From the NCBI GenBank assembly GCA_964057225.1, contig OZ059898.1, forward strand, positions 21,181,267 to 21,245,266: DNA of 64,000 bases, in the 5' to 3' direction. The position numbers and the translations under genes are program-made. How positions within the stretch are numbered: position 1 is the first letter of the stretch; every line of letters begins with the position of its first letter. Under the pieces are notes generated by a model. The model did no database searches, had not been told where the DNA came from, and saw only the letters and a list, made by a program, of their open reading frames with translations. Below are positions 1 through 10,370 of this stretch, piece after piece. The DNA is from Auanema rhodensis (taxonomy: Eukaryota > Nematoda > Chromadorea > Rhabditida > Rhabditidae).

Positions 1-36
1 TTTTCAAAATTAGATTCCCCATGTCCATATTAGTCT

Positions 37-50
37 AAAAACAAATTTTT
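37..50. other. A-tract/T-tract block in the monomer
   Basis: AAAAACAAATTTTT in the reference copy. Runs of this kind often bend DNA and affect nucleosome placement; that role is inferred. Nearly all indels of the array fall here: the AAAAGAAA form (12 copies), AAAACAAA (2 copies), a lost T at about 31180 and a two-base loss at about 44200. This is the expected site for replication slippage, and also for sequencing error. Confidence 0.7.
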
Positions 51-62
51 ATTGATATTGGT

Positions 63-77
63 TCATGGTAACCATGA
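63..77. repeat. Near-perfect palindrome TCATGGT-A-ACCATGA
   Basis: Two 7-base arms (63-69 and 71-77) are exact reverse complements around a single central A. The core GGTAACC is altered in only one copy I noticed (GGGAACC at about 13430), so it is among the most constant parts of the monomer. In GGTGCATGG-type monomers the outermost pair is lost and in GTTTATGG types an inner pair is lost, leaving shorter arms. Dyad symmetry suggests a dimeric protein site or a small cruciform, but this is inference. Confidence 0.85.
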
Positions 78-87
78 CTTTGAAATT

Positions 88-93
88 TACGTG
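88..93 (+). other. TACGTG, first ACGTGA core
   Basis: The first of three ACGTGA elements in the monomer (ACGTGA at 89-94), flanked by AAATTT at 83-88. It differs from the other two boxes by T instead of C at the first position, so it is not a full CACGTG. It lies 33 bp upstream of the second core. Confidence 0.6.
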
Positions 94-96
94 AAC

Positions 97-116
97 TTTA
101 ATTTATGCTAATTAAA
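97..116. repeat. Inverted repeat TTTAATT / AATTAAA with 6-nt loop
   Basis: The arms at 97-103 and 110-116 are exact reverse complements around the loop TATGCT. The right side also contains TAATTA, a core bound by many homeodomain proteins. Loop variants recur (AATGCT, CATGCT, TATTCT) and keep the arms intact, but other recurring variants (TTTGATT, TTTAAAT, AATTTAA) break them, so conservation of pairing is not proved. Confidence 0.75.
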
Positions 117-117
117 T

Positions 118-134
118 GTACACGTGATGTGCAC
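118..134. repeat. Imperfect inverted repeat GTACAC / GTGCAC
   Basis: The six-base arms at 118-123 and 129-134 pair at five of six positions around GTGAT. TGTACA (117-122) and GTGCAC (129-134) are each self-complementary. The left arm overlaps the first CACGTG box, so the two structures would exclude each other. Weak evidence for a structure on its own. Confidence 0.45.
121..128 (-). promoter_or_regulatory. CACGTG box I; minus strand reads ATCACGTG
   Basis: CACGTG at 121-126 is an E-box/G-box core bound by bHLH and bZIP proteins in many eukaryotes. Read on the minus strand, 121-128 is ATCACGTG, an exact match to the budding-yeast centromere element CDEI consensus (RTCACRTG). I noticed it altered in about eight copies: CACCTG in monomers starting at 5096 and 6678, CACGTT in those at 8260, 8788, 9315 and 9843, CACTTG at 14947 and TACGTG at 21811. 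Binding by any factor here is not shown. Confidence 0.5.
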
Positions 135-150
135 TTGGTATGTAACTCGC

Positions 151-160
151 TTCACGTGAA
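151..160. promoter_or_regulatory. CACGTG box II in a 10-bp palindrome TTCACGTGAA
   Basis: A perfect 10-base palindrome centred on a second CACGTG (153-158), 32 bp after box I. Altered in only about three copies that I saw: CACATG in the copy starting at 3340 and CACGTA in those at 12483 and 61758. Together with box I and the TACGTG element it puts three ACGTGA cores at 33 and 32 bp spacing, close to three helical turns each. A functional role is inference. Confidence 0.5.
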
Positions 161-1406
161 AGATAAAGAGATGCGGTTTTCAAAACTAGATTCCTCATGT
201 CCATATTAGTCTAAAAACAAATTTTTATTGATATTGGTTCATGGTAACCATGACTTTGAAATTTACGTGAACTTTAATTTATGCTAATTAAATGTACACG
301 TGATGTGCACTTGGTATGTAACTCGCTTCACGTGAAAGATAAAGAGATGCGGTTTCCAAAATTAGATTCCTCATGTCCATATTAGTCTAAAAACAAATTT
401 TTATTGATATTGGTTCATGGTAACCATGACTTTGAAATTTACGTGAACTTTAATTTATGCTAATTAAATGTACACGTGATGTGCACTTGGTATGTAACTC
501 GCTTCACGTGGAAGATAAAGAGATGCGGTTTTCAAAATTAGATTCCCCATGTCCATATTAGTCTAAAAACAAATTTTTATTGATATTGGTGCATGGTAAC
601 CATGACTTTGAAATTTACGTGAACTTTAATTTATGCTAATTAAATGTACACGTGATGTGCACTTGGTATGTAACTCGCTTCACGTGAAAGATAAAGAGAT
701 GCGGTTTTCAAAATTAGATTCCCCATGTCCATATTAGTCTAAAAACAAATTTTTATTGATATTGCTTCATGGTAACCATGACTTTGAAATTTACGTGAAC
801 TTTAATTTATGCTAATTAAATGTACACGTGATGTGCACTTGGTATGTAACTCGCTTCACGTGAAAGATAAAGAGATGCGGTTTTCAAAATTAGATTTCCC
901 ATGTCCATATTAGTCTAAAAACAAATTTTTATTGATATTGGTTCATGGTAACCATGACTTTGAAATTTACGTGAACTTTAATTTATGCTAATTAAATGTA
1001 CACGTGATGTGCACTTGGTATGTAACTCGCTTCACGTGAAAGATAAAGAGATGCGGTTTTCAAAATTAGATTCCCCATGTCCATATTAGTCTAAAAGAAA
1101 TTTTTATTGATATTGCTTCATGGTAACCATGACTTTGAAATTTACGTGAACTTTAATTTATGCTAATTAAATGTACACGTGATGTGCACTTGGTATGTAA
1201 CTCGCTTCACGTGAAAGATAAAAAGATGCGGTTTTCAAAATTAGATTCCCCATGTCCATATTAGTCTAAAAGAAATTTTTATTGATATTGCTTCATGGTA
1301 ACCATGACTTTGAAATTTACGTGAACTTTAATTTATGCTAATTAAATGTACACGTGATGTGCACTTGGTATGTAACTCGCTTCACGTGAAAGATAAAAAG
1401 ATGCGG

Positions 1407-4400
1407 TTTTCAAAATTAGATTCCCCATGTCCATATTAGTCTAAAAACAAATTTTTATTGATATTGGTTCATGGTAACCATGACTTTGAAATTTACGTGA
1501 ACTTTAATTTATGCTAATTAAATGTACACGTGATGTGCACTTGGTATGTAACTCGCTTCACGTGAAAGATAAAGAGATGCGGTTTTCAAAATTAGATTCC
1601 CCATGTCCATATTAGTCTAAAAGAAATTTTTATTGATATTGCTTCATGGTAACCATGACTTTGAAATTTACGTGAACTTTAATTTATGCTAATTAAATGT
1701 ACACGTGATGTGCACTTGGTATGTAACTCGCTTCACGTGAAAGATAAAGAGATGCGGTTTTCAAAATTAGATTCCCCATGTCCATATTAGTCTAAAAACA
1801 AATTTTTATTGATATTGGTTCATGGTAACCATGACTTTGAAATTTACGTGAACTTTAATTTATGCTAATTAAATGTACACGTGATGTGCACTTGGTATGT
1901 AACTCGCTTCACGTGAAAGATAAAGAGATGCGGTTTTCAAAATTAGATTCCCCATGTCCATATTAGTCTAAAAACAAATTTTTATTGATATTGGTTCATG
2001 GTAACCATGACTTTGAAATTTACGTGAACTTTAATTTATGCTAATTAAATGTACACGTGATGTGCACTTGGTATGTAACTCGCTTCACGTGAAAGATAAA
2101 GAGATGCGGTTTTCAAAATTAGATCCCCCATGTCCATATTAGTCTAAAAACAAATTTTTATTGATATTGGTGCATGGTAACCATGACTTTGAAATTTACG
2201 TGAACTTTAATTTATGCTAATTAAATGTACACGTGATGTGCACTTGGTATGTAACTCGCTTCACGTGAAAGATAAAGAGATGCGGTTTTCAAAATTAGAT
2301 TCCCCATGTCCATATTAGTCTAAAAGAAATTTTTATTGATATTGCTTCATGGTAACCATGACTTTGAAATTTACGTGAACTTTAATTTATGCTAATTAAA
2401 TGTACACGTGATGTGCACTTGGTATGTAACTCGCTTCACGTGAAAGATAAAAAGATGCGGTTTTCAAAATTAGATTCCCCATGTCCATATTAGTCTAAAA
2501 ACAAATTTTTATTGATATTGGTTCATGGTAACCATGACTTTGAAATTTACGTGAACTTTAATTTATGCTAATTAAATGTACACGTGATGTGCACTTGGTA
2601 TGTAACTCGCTTCACGTGAAAGATAAAGAGATGCGGTTTTCAAAATTAGATTCCCCATGTCCATATTAGTCTAAAAGAAATTTTTATTGATATTGCTTCA
2701 TGGTAACCATGACTTTGAAATTTACGTGAACTTTAATTTATGCTAATTAAATGTACACGTGATGTGCACTTGGTATGTAACTCGCTTCACGTGAAAGATA
2801 AAGAGATGCGGTTTTCAAAATTAGATTCCCCATGTCCATATTAGTCTAAAAACAAATTTTTATTGATATTGGTTCATGGTAACCATGACTTTGAAATTTA
2901 CGTGAACTTTAATTTATGCTAATTAAATGTACACGTGATGTGCACTTGGTATGTAACTCGCTTCACGTGAAAGATAAAGAGATGCGGTTTTCAAAATTAG
3001 ATTCCCCATGTCCATATTAGTCTAAAAACAAATTTTTATTGATATTGGTTCATGGTAACCATGACTTTGAAATTTACGTGAACTTTAATTTATGCTAATT
3101 AAATGTACACGTGATGTGCACTTGGTATGTAACTCGCTTCACGTGAAAGATAAAGAGATGCGGTTTTCAAAATTAGATTCCCCATGTCCATATTAGTCTA
3201 AAAACAAATTTTTATTGATATTGGTTCATGGTAACCATGACTTTGAAATTTACGTGAACTTTAATTTATGCTAATTAAATGTACACGTGATGTGCACTTG
3301 GTATGTAACTCGCTTCACGTGAAAGATAAAGAGATGCGGTTTTCAAAATTAGATCCCCCATGTCCATATTAGTCTAAAAACAAATTTTTATTGATATTGG
3401 TGCATGGTAACCATGACTTTGAAATTTACGTGAACTTTAATTTATGCTAATTAAATGTACACGTGATGTGCACTTGGTATGTAACTCGCTTCACATGAAA
3501 GATAAAGAGATGCGGTTTTCAAAATTAGATTCCCCATGTCCATATTAGTCTAAAAGAAATTTTTATTGATATTGCTTCATGGTAACCATGACTTTGAAAT
3601 TTACGTGAACTTTAATTTATGCTAATTAAATGTACACGTGATGTGCACTTGGTATGTAACTCGCTTCACGTGAAAGATAAAAAGATACGGTTTTCAAAAT
3701 TAGATTCCCCATGTCCATATTAGTCTAAAAACAAATTTTTATTGATATTGGTTCATGGTAACCATGACTTTGAAATTTACGTGAACTTTAATTTATGCTA
3801 ATTAAATGTACACGTGATGTGCACTTGTTATGTAACTCGCTTCACGTGAAAGATAAAGAGATGCGGTTTTCAAAATTAGATTCCCCATGTCCATATTAGT
3901 CTAAAAGAAATTTTTATTGATATTGCTTCATGGTAACCATGACTTTGAAATTTACGTGAACTTTAATTTATGCTAATTAAATGTACACGTGATGTGCACT
4001 TGGTATGTAACTCGCTTCACGTGAAAGATAAAGAGATGCGGTTTTCAAAATTAGATTCCCCATGTCCATATTAGTCTAAAAACAAATTTTTATTGATATT
4101 GGTTCATGGTAACCATGACTTTGAAATTTACGTGAACTTTAATTTATGCTAATTAAATGTACACGTGATGTGCACTTGGTATGTAACTCGCTTCACGTGA
4201 AAGATAAAGAGATGCGGTTTTCAAAATTAGATTCCCCATGTCCATATTAGTCTAAAAACAAATTTTTATTGATATTGGTTCATGGTAACCATGACTTTGA
4301 AATTTACGTGAACTTTAATTTATGCTAATTAAATGTACACGTGATGTGCACTTGGTATGTAACTCGCTTCACGTGAAAGATAAAGAGATGCGGTTTTCAA

Positions 4401-4569
4401 AATTAGATCCCCCATGTCCATATTAGTCTAAAAACAAATTTTTATTGATATTGGTGCATGGTAACCATGACTTTGAAATTTACGTGAACTTTAATTTATG
4501 CTAATTAAATGTACACGTGATGTGCACTTGGTATGTAACTCGCTTCACGTGAAAGATAAAGAGGTGCGG
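1407..4569 (+). repeat. Irregular 6/7-monomer higher-order repeat
   Basis: The order GTTC, AAAAGAAA-type, GTTC, GTTC, GATCCCCC/GTGC, AAAAGAAA-type recurs as units 1407-2460 (six monomers) and 2461-3690 (seven, with one extra GTTC copy), followed by a partial unit 3691-4569. The GATCCCCC copies start at 2110, 3340 and 4394. The extra plain copy indicates unequal exchange by one monomer. Confidence 0.75.
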
Positions 4570-7205
4570 TTTTCAAAATTAGATTCCCCATGTCCATATT
4601 AGTCTAAAAACAAATTTTTATTGATATTGCTTCATGGTAACCATGACTTTGAAATTTACGTGAACTTTAATTTATGCTAATTAAATGTACACGTGATGTA
4701 CACTTGGTATGTAACTCGCTTCACGTGAAAGATAAAGAGATGCGGTTTTCAAAATTAGATTTCCCATGTCCATATTAGTCTAAAACAAATTTTTATTGAT
4801 ATTGGTTCATGGTAACCATGACTTTGAAATTTACGTGAACTTTAATTTATGCTAATTAAATGTACACGTGATGTGCACTTGGTATGTAACTCGCTTCACG
4901 TGAAAGATAAAGAGATGCGGTTTTCAAAATTAGATTCCCCATGTCCATATTAGTCTAAAAGAAATTTTTATTGATATTGCTTCATGGTAACCATGACTTT
5001 GAAATTTACGTGAACTTTAATTTATGCTAATTAAATGTACACGTGATGTGCACTTGGTATGTAACTCGCTTCACGTGAAAGATAAAAAGATGCGGTTTTC
5101 AAAATTAGATTCCCCATGTCCATATTAGTCTAAAAACAAATTTTTATTGATATTGCTTCATGGTAACCATGACTTTGAAATTTACGTGAACTTTAATTTA
5201 TGCTAATTAAATGTACACCTGATGTGCACTTGGTATGTAACTCGCTTCACGTGAAAGATAAAAAGATGCGGTTTTCAAAATTAGATTCTCCATGTCCATA
5301 TTAGTCTAAAAACAAATTTTTATTGATATGGGTGCATGGTAACCATGACTTTGAAATTTACTTGAACTTTAATTTATGCTAATTAAATGTACACGTGATG
5401 TGCACTTGGTATGTAACTCGCTTCACGTGAAAGATAAAGAGATGCGGTTTTCAAAATTAGATCCCCCATGTCCATATTAGTCTAAAAACAAATTTTTATT
5501 GATATTGGTTCATGGTAACCATGACTTTGAAATTTACGTGAACTTTAATTTATGCTAATTAAATGTACACGTGATGTGCACTTGGTATGTAACTCGCTTC
5601 ACGTGAAAGATAAAGAGATGCGGTTTTCAAAATTAGATTCCCCATGTCCATATTAGTCTAAAAACAAATTTTTATTGATATTGGTTCATGGTAACCATGA
5701 CTTTGAAATTTACGTGAACTTTAATTTATGCTAATTAAATGTACACGTGATGAGCACTTGGTATGTAACTCGCTTCACGTGAAAGATAAAGAGATGCGGT
5801 TTTCAAAATTAGATTCCCCATGTCCATATTAGTCTAAAAACAAATTTTTATTGATATTGGTTCATGGTAACCATGACTTTGAAATTTACGTGAACTTTAA
5901 TTTATGCTAATTAAATGTACACGTGATGTGCACTTGGTATGTAACTCGCTTCACGTGAAAGATAAAGAGATGCGGTTTTCAAAATTAGATCCCCCATGTC
6001 CATATTAGTCTAAAAACAAATTTTTATTGATATTGGTGCATGGTAACCATGACTTTGAAATTTACGTGAACTTTAATTTATGCTAATTAAATGTACACGT
6101 GATGTGCACTTGGTATGTAACTCGCTTCACGTGAAAGATAAAGAGGTGCGGTTTTCAAAATTAGATTCCCCATGTCCATATTAGTCTAAAAACAAATTTT
6201 TATTGATATTGCTTCATGGTAACCATGACTTTGAAATTTACGTGAACTTTAATTTATGCTAATTAAATGTACACGTGATGTACACTTGGTATGTAACTCG
6301 CTTCACGTGAAAGATAAAGAGATGCGGTTTTCAAAATTAGATTTCCCATGTCCATATTAGTCTAAAACAAATTTTTATTGATATTGGTTCATGGTAACCA
6401 TGACTTTGAAATTTACGTGAACTTTAATTTATGCTAATTAAATGTACACGTGATGTGCACTTGGTATGTAACTCGCTTCACGTGAAAGATAAAGAGATGC
6501 GGTTTTCAAAATTAGATTCCCCATGTCCATATTAGTCTAAAAGAAATTTTTATTGATATTGCTTCATGGTAACCATGACTTTGAAATTTACGTGAACTTT
6601 AATTTATGCTAATTAAATGTACACGTGATGTGCACTTGGTATGTAACTCGCTTCACGTGAAAGATAAAAAGATGCGGTTTTCAAAATTAGATTCCCCATG
6701 TCCATATTAGTCTAAAAACAAATTTTTATTGATATTGCTTCATGGTAACCATGACTTTGAAATTTACGTGAACTTTAATTTATGCTAATTAAATGTACAC
6801 CTGATGTGCACTTGGTATGTAACTCGCTTCACGTGAAAGATAAAAAGATGCGGTTTTCAAAATTAGATTCTCCATGTCCATATTAGTCTAAAAACAAATT
6901 TTTATTGATATGGGTGCATGGTAACCATGACTTTGAAATTTACTTGAACTTTAATTTATGCTAATTAAATGTACACGTGATGTGCACTTGGTATGTAACT
7001 CGCTTCACGTGAAAGATAAAGAGATGCGGTTTTCAAAATTAGATCCCCCATGTCCATATTAGTCTAAAAACAAATTTTTATTGATATTGGTTCATGGTAA
7101 CCATGACTTTGAAATTTACGTGAACTTTAATTTATGCTAATTAAATGTACACGTGATGTGCACTTGGTATGTAACTCGCTTCACGTGAAAGATAAAGAGA
7201 TGCGG
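4042..7205 (+). repeat. Tandem duplication of a 9-monomer unit (2 x 1582 bp)
   Basis: Units 4042-5623 and 5624-7205 match monomer by monomer. Shared private changes include GAGGTGCGG (4561 and 6143), GATGTACAC, the AAAACAAA deletion, ACACCTGATG (about 5218 and 6800), and a monomer with TCTCC, TATGGGTGC and TACTTGAAC (starts 5272 and 6854). Each unit is 1582 bp because it holds two 175-bp copies. One difference is GATGAGCAC, present only in the copy starting at 5624. Confidence 0.88.
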
Positions 7206-8259
7206 TTTTCAAAATTAGATTCCCCATGTCCATATTAGTCTAAAAACAAATTTTTATTGATATTGCTTCATGGTAACCATGACTTTGAAATTTACGTGAA
7301 CTTTAATTTATGCTAATTAAATGTACACGTGATGTGCACTTGGTATGTAACTCGCTTCACGTGAAAGATAAAGAGATGCGGTTTTCAAAATTAGATTTCC
7401 CATGTCCATATTAGTCTAAAAACAAATTTTTATTGATATTGGTTCATGGTAACCATGACTTTGAAATTTACGTGAACTTTAATTTATGCTAATTAAATGT
7501 ACACGTGATGTGCACTTGGTATGTAACTCGCTTCACGTGAAAGATAAAGAGATGCGGTTTTCAAAATTAGATTCCCCATGTCCATATTAGTCTAAAAGAA
7601 ATTTTTATTGATATTGCTTCATGGTAACCATGACTTTGAAATTTACGTGAACTTTAATTTATGCTAATTAAATGTACACGTGATGTGCACTTGGTATGTA
7701 ACTCGCTTCACGTGAAAGATAAAGAGATGCGGTTTTCAAAATTAGATTCCCCATGTCCATATTAGTCTAAAAACAAATTTTTATTGATATTGCTTCATGG
7801 TAACCATGACTTTGAAATTTACGTGAACTTTAATTTATGCTAATTAAATGTACACGTGATGTGCACTTGGTATGTAACTCGCTTCACGTGAAAGATAAAG
7901 AGATGCGGTTTTCAAAATTAGATTTCCCATGTCCATATTAGTCTAAAAACAAATTTTTATTGATATTGGTTCATGGTAACCATGACTTTGAAATTTACGT
8001 GAACTTTAATTTATGCTAATTAAATGTACACGTGATGTGCACTTGGTATGTAACTCGCTTCACGTGAAAGATAAAGAGATGCGGTTTTCAAAATTAGATT
8101 CCCCATGTCCATATTAGTCTAAAAGAAATTTTTATTGATATTTCTTCATGGTAACCATGACTTTGAAATTTACGTGAACTTTAATTTATGCTAATTAAAT
8201 GTACACGTGATGTGCACTTGGTATGTAACTCGCTTCACGTGAAAGATAAAGAGATGCGG
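7206..8259 (+). repeat. Trimer duplication (2 x 527 bp)
   Basis: Units 7206-7732 and 7733-8259 each read GCTTC type, then TTCCC/GTTC type, then the AAAAGAAA type. The same three-monomer order also occurs at 705-1231, so the trimer is an older module reused here. Confidence 0.8.
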
Positions 8260-10194
8260 TTTTCAAAATTAGATTCCCCATGTCCTTATTAGTCTAAAAA
8301 CAAATTTTTATTGATATTGGTGCATGGTAACCATGACTTTGAAATTTACGTGAACTTTAATTTATGCTAATTAAATGTACACGTTATGTGCACTTGGTAT
8401 GTAACTCGCTTCACGTGAAAGATAAAAAGATGCGGTTTTCAAAATTAGATTCCCCATGTCCATATTAGTCTAAAAACAAATTTTTATTGATATTGCTTCA
8501 TGGTAACCATGACTTTGAAATTTACGTGAACTTTAATTTATGCTAATTAAATGTACACGTGATGTGCACTTGGTATGTAACTCGCTTCACGTGAAAGATA
8601 AAAAGATGCGGTTTTCAAAATTAGATTCCCCATGTCCATATTAGTCTAAAAACAAATTTTTATTGATATTGCTTCATGGTAACCATGACTTTGAAATTTA
8701 CGTGAACTTTAATTTATGCTAATTAAATGTACACGTGATGTGCACTTGGTATGTAACTCGCTTCACGTGAAAGATAAAGAGATGCGGTTTTCAAAATTAG
8801 ATTCCCCATGTCCTTATTAGTCTAAAAACAAATTTTTATTGATATTGGTGCATGGTAACCATGACTTTGAAATTTACGTGAACTTTAATTTATGCTAATT
8901 AAATGTACACGTTATGTGCACTTGGTATGTAACTCGCTTCACGTGAAAGATAAAAAGATGCGGTTTTCAAAATTAGATTCCCCATGTCCATATTAGTCTA
9001 AAAACAAATTTTTATTGATATTGCTTCATGGTAACCATGACTTTGAAATTTACGTGAACTTTAATTTATGCTAATTAAATGTACACGTGATGTGCACTTG
9101 GTATGTAACTCGCTTCACGTGAAAGATAAAGAGATGCGGTTTTCAAAATTAGATTCCCCATGTCCATATTAGTCTAAAAGAAATTTTTATTGATATTTCT
9201 TCATGGTAACCATGACTTTGAAATTTACGTGAACTTTAATTTATGCTAATTAAATGTACACGTGATGTGCACTTGGTATGTAACTCGCTTCACGTGAAAG
9301 ATAAAGAGATGCGGTTTTCAAAATTAGATTCCCCATGTCCTTATTAGTCTAAAAACAAATTTTTATTGATATTGGTGCATGGTAACCATGACTTTGAAAT
9401 TTACGTGAACTTTAATTTATGCTAATTAAATGTACACGTTATGTGCACTTGGTATGTAACTCGCTTCACGTGAAAGATAAAAAGATGCGGTTTTCAAAAT
9501 TAGATTCCCCATGTCCATATTAGTCTAAAAACAAATTTTTATTGATATTGCTTCATGGTAACCATGACTTTGAAATTTACGTGAACTTTAATTTATGCTA
9601 ATTAAATGTACACGTGATGTGCACTTGGTATGTAACTCGCTTCACGTGAAAGATAAAAAGATGCGGTTTTCAAAATTAGATTCCCCATGTCCATATTAGT
9701 CTAAAAACAAATTTTTATTGATATTGCTTCATGGTAACCATGACTTTGAAATTTACGTGAACTTTAATTTATGCTAATTAAATGTACACGTGATGTGCAC
9801 TTGGTATGTAACTCGCTTCACGTGAAAGATAAAGAGATGCGGTTTTCAAAATTAGATTCCCCATGTCCTTATTAGTCTAAAAACAAATTTTTATTGATAT
9901 TGGTGCATGGTAACCATGACTTTGAAATTTACGTGAACTTTAATTTATGCTAATTAAATGTACACGTTATGTGCACTTGGTATGTAACTCGCTTCACGTG
10001 AAAGATAAAAAGATGCGGTTTTCAAAATTAGATTCCCCATGTCCATATTAGTCTAAAAACAAATTTTTATTGATATTGCTTCATGGTAACCATGACTTTG
10101 AAATTTACGTGAACTTTAATTTATGCTAATTAAATGTACACGTGATGTGCACTTGGTATGTAACTCGCTTCACGTGAAAGATAAAAAGATGCGG
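8085..10194 (+). repeat. 6-monomer duplication (2 x 1055 bp)
   Basis: Units 8085-9139 and 9140-10194 share the order AAAAGAAA with TTTCTTC, TCCTTATT, GCTTC, GCTTC, TCCTTATT, GCTTC. The TCCTTATT monomers (starts 8260, 8788, 9315, 9843) all also carry CACGTTATG, which destroys CACGTG box I. The first unit overlaps the end of the preceding trimer block by one monomer. Confidence 0.85.
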
Positions 10195-10370
10195 TTTTCA
10201 AAATTAGATTCCCCATGTCCATATTAGTCTAAAAACAAATTTTTATTGATATTGCTTCATGGTAACCATGACTTTGAAATTTACGTGAACTTTAATTTAT
10301 GCTAATTAAATGTACACGTGATGTGCACTTGGTATGTAACTCGCTTCACGTGAGAGATAAAGAGATGCGG

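Larger units (their letters stand above)
1..176 (+). repeat. Representative satellite monomer (first copy)
   Basis: This copy is used as the coordinate reference. It is 176 bp with 56 G+C bases (32%) and five CpG dinucleotides. The first third is A/T rich with A- and T-tracts (1-9 and 37-50). The second half holds a near-palindrome (63-77), an inverted repeat (97-116) and three ACGTGA cores (89, 122, 154). Main variable positions across the array are bases 16-20 (TCCCC, TCCTC, TTCCC, TCCGC or CCCCC) and 60-64 (GGTTC, GGTGC, GCTTC or GTTTA). Because 176 leaves remainder 2 on division by 3, reading frames shift from copy to copy; plus-strand stops at 11, 31 and 36 and minus-strand stops at 10-12, 30-32 and 35-37 close all six frames in each copy. 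Confidence 0.97.
1057..9314 (+). repeat. Short-monomer subfamily (AAAAGAAA + CTTCATGG)
   Basis: Twelve 175-bp monomers share AAAAGAAA in place of AAAAACAAA and also CTTCATGG in the palindrome region. They start at 1057, 1232, 1583, 2286, 2637, 3516, 3867, 4921, 6503, 7558, 8085 and 9140. The two sites are about 20 bp apart and always travel together, so this is one ancestral variant that spread locally. None occurs to the right of 9315. Two further 175-bp copies (4746, 6328) have AAAACAAA with GTTCATGG and are duplicates of each other. Confidence 0.85.

Noticed and set aside
55-80. RNA polymerase III B box or a tRNA/5S-derived repeat (GGTTCATGG)
   Set aside because: Only the first bases of GGTTCGANTCC fit, no A box is at a suitable distance, and no tRNA or 5S fold is visible.
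97-116. Paired-arm conservation proving a functional hairpin
   Set aside because: Recurring variants TTTGATT, TTTAAAT and AATTTAA break the arms without compensating changes, so constraint on pairing is not shown.
117-160. Budding-yeast type point centromere
   Set aside because: A CDEI-like octamer is present but no CDEIII-like element follows an AT-rich spacer, and point centromeres are single-copy.
1-176. CENP-B box in the monomer
   Set aside because: I found no match to NTTCGNNNNANNCGGGN on either strand of the common monomer.
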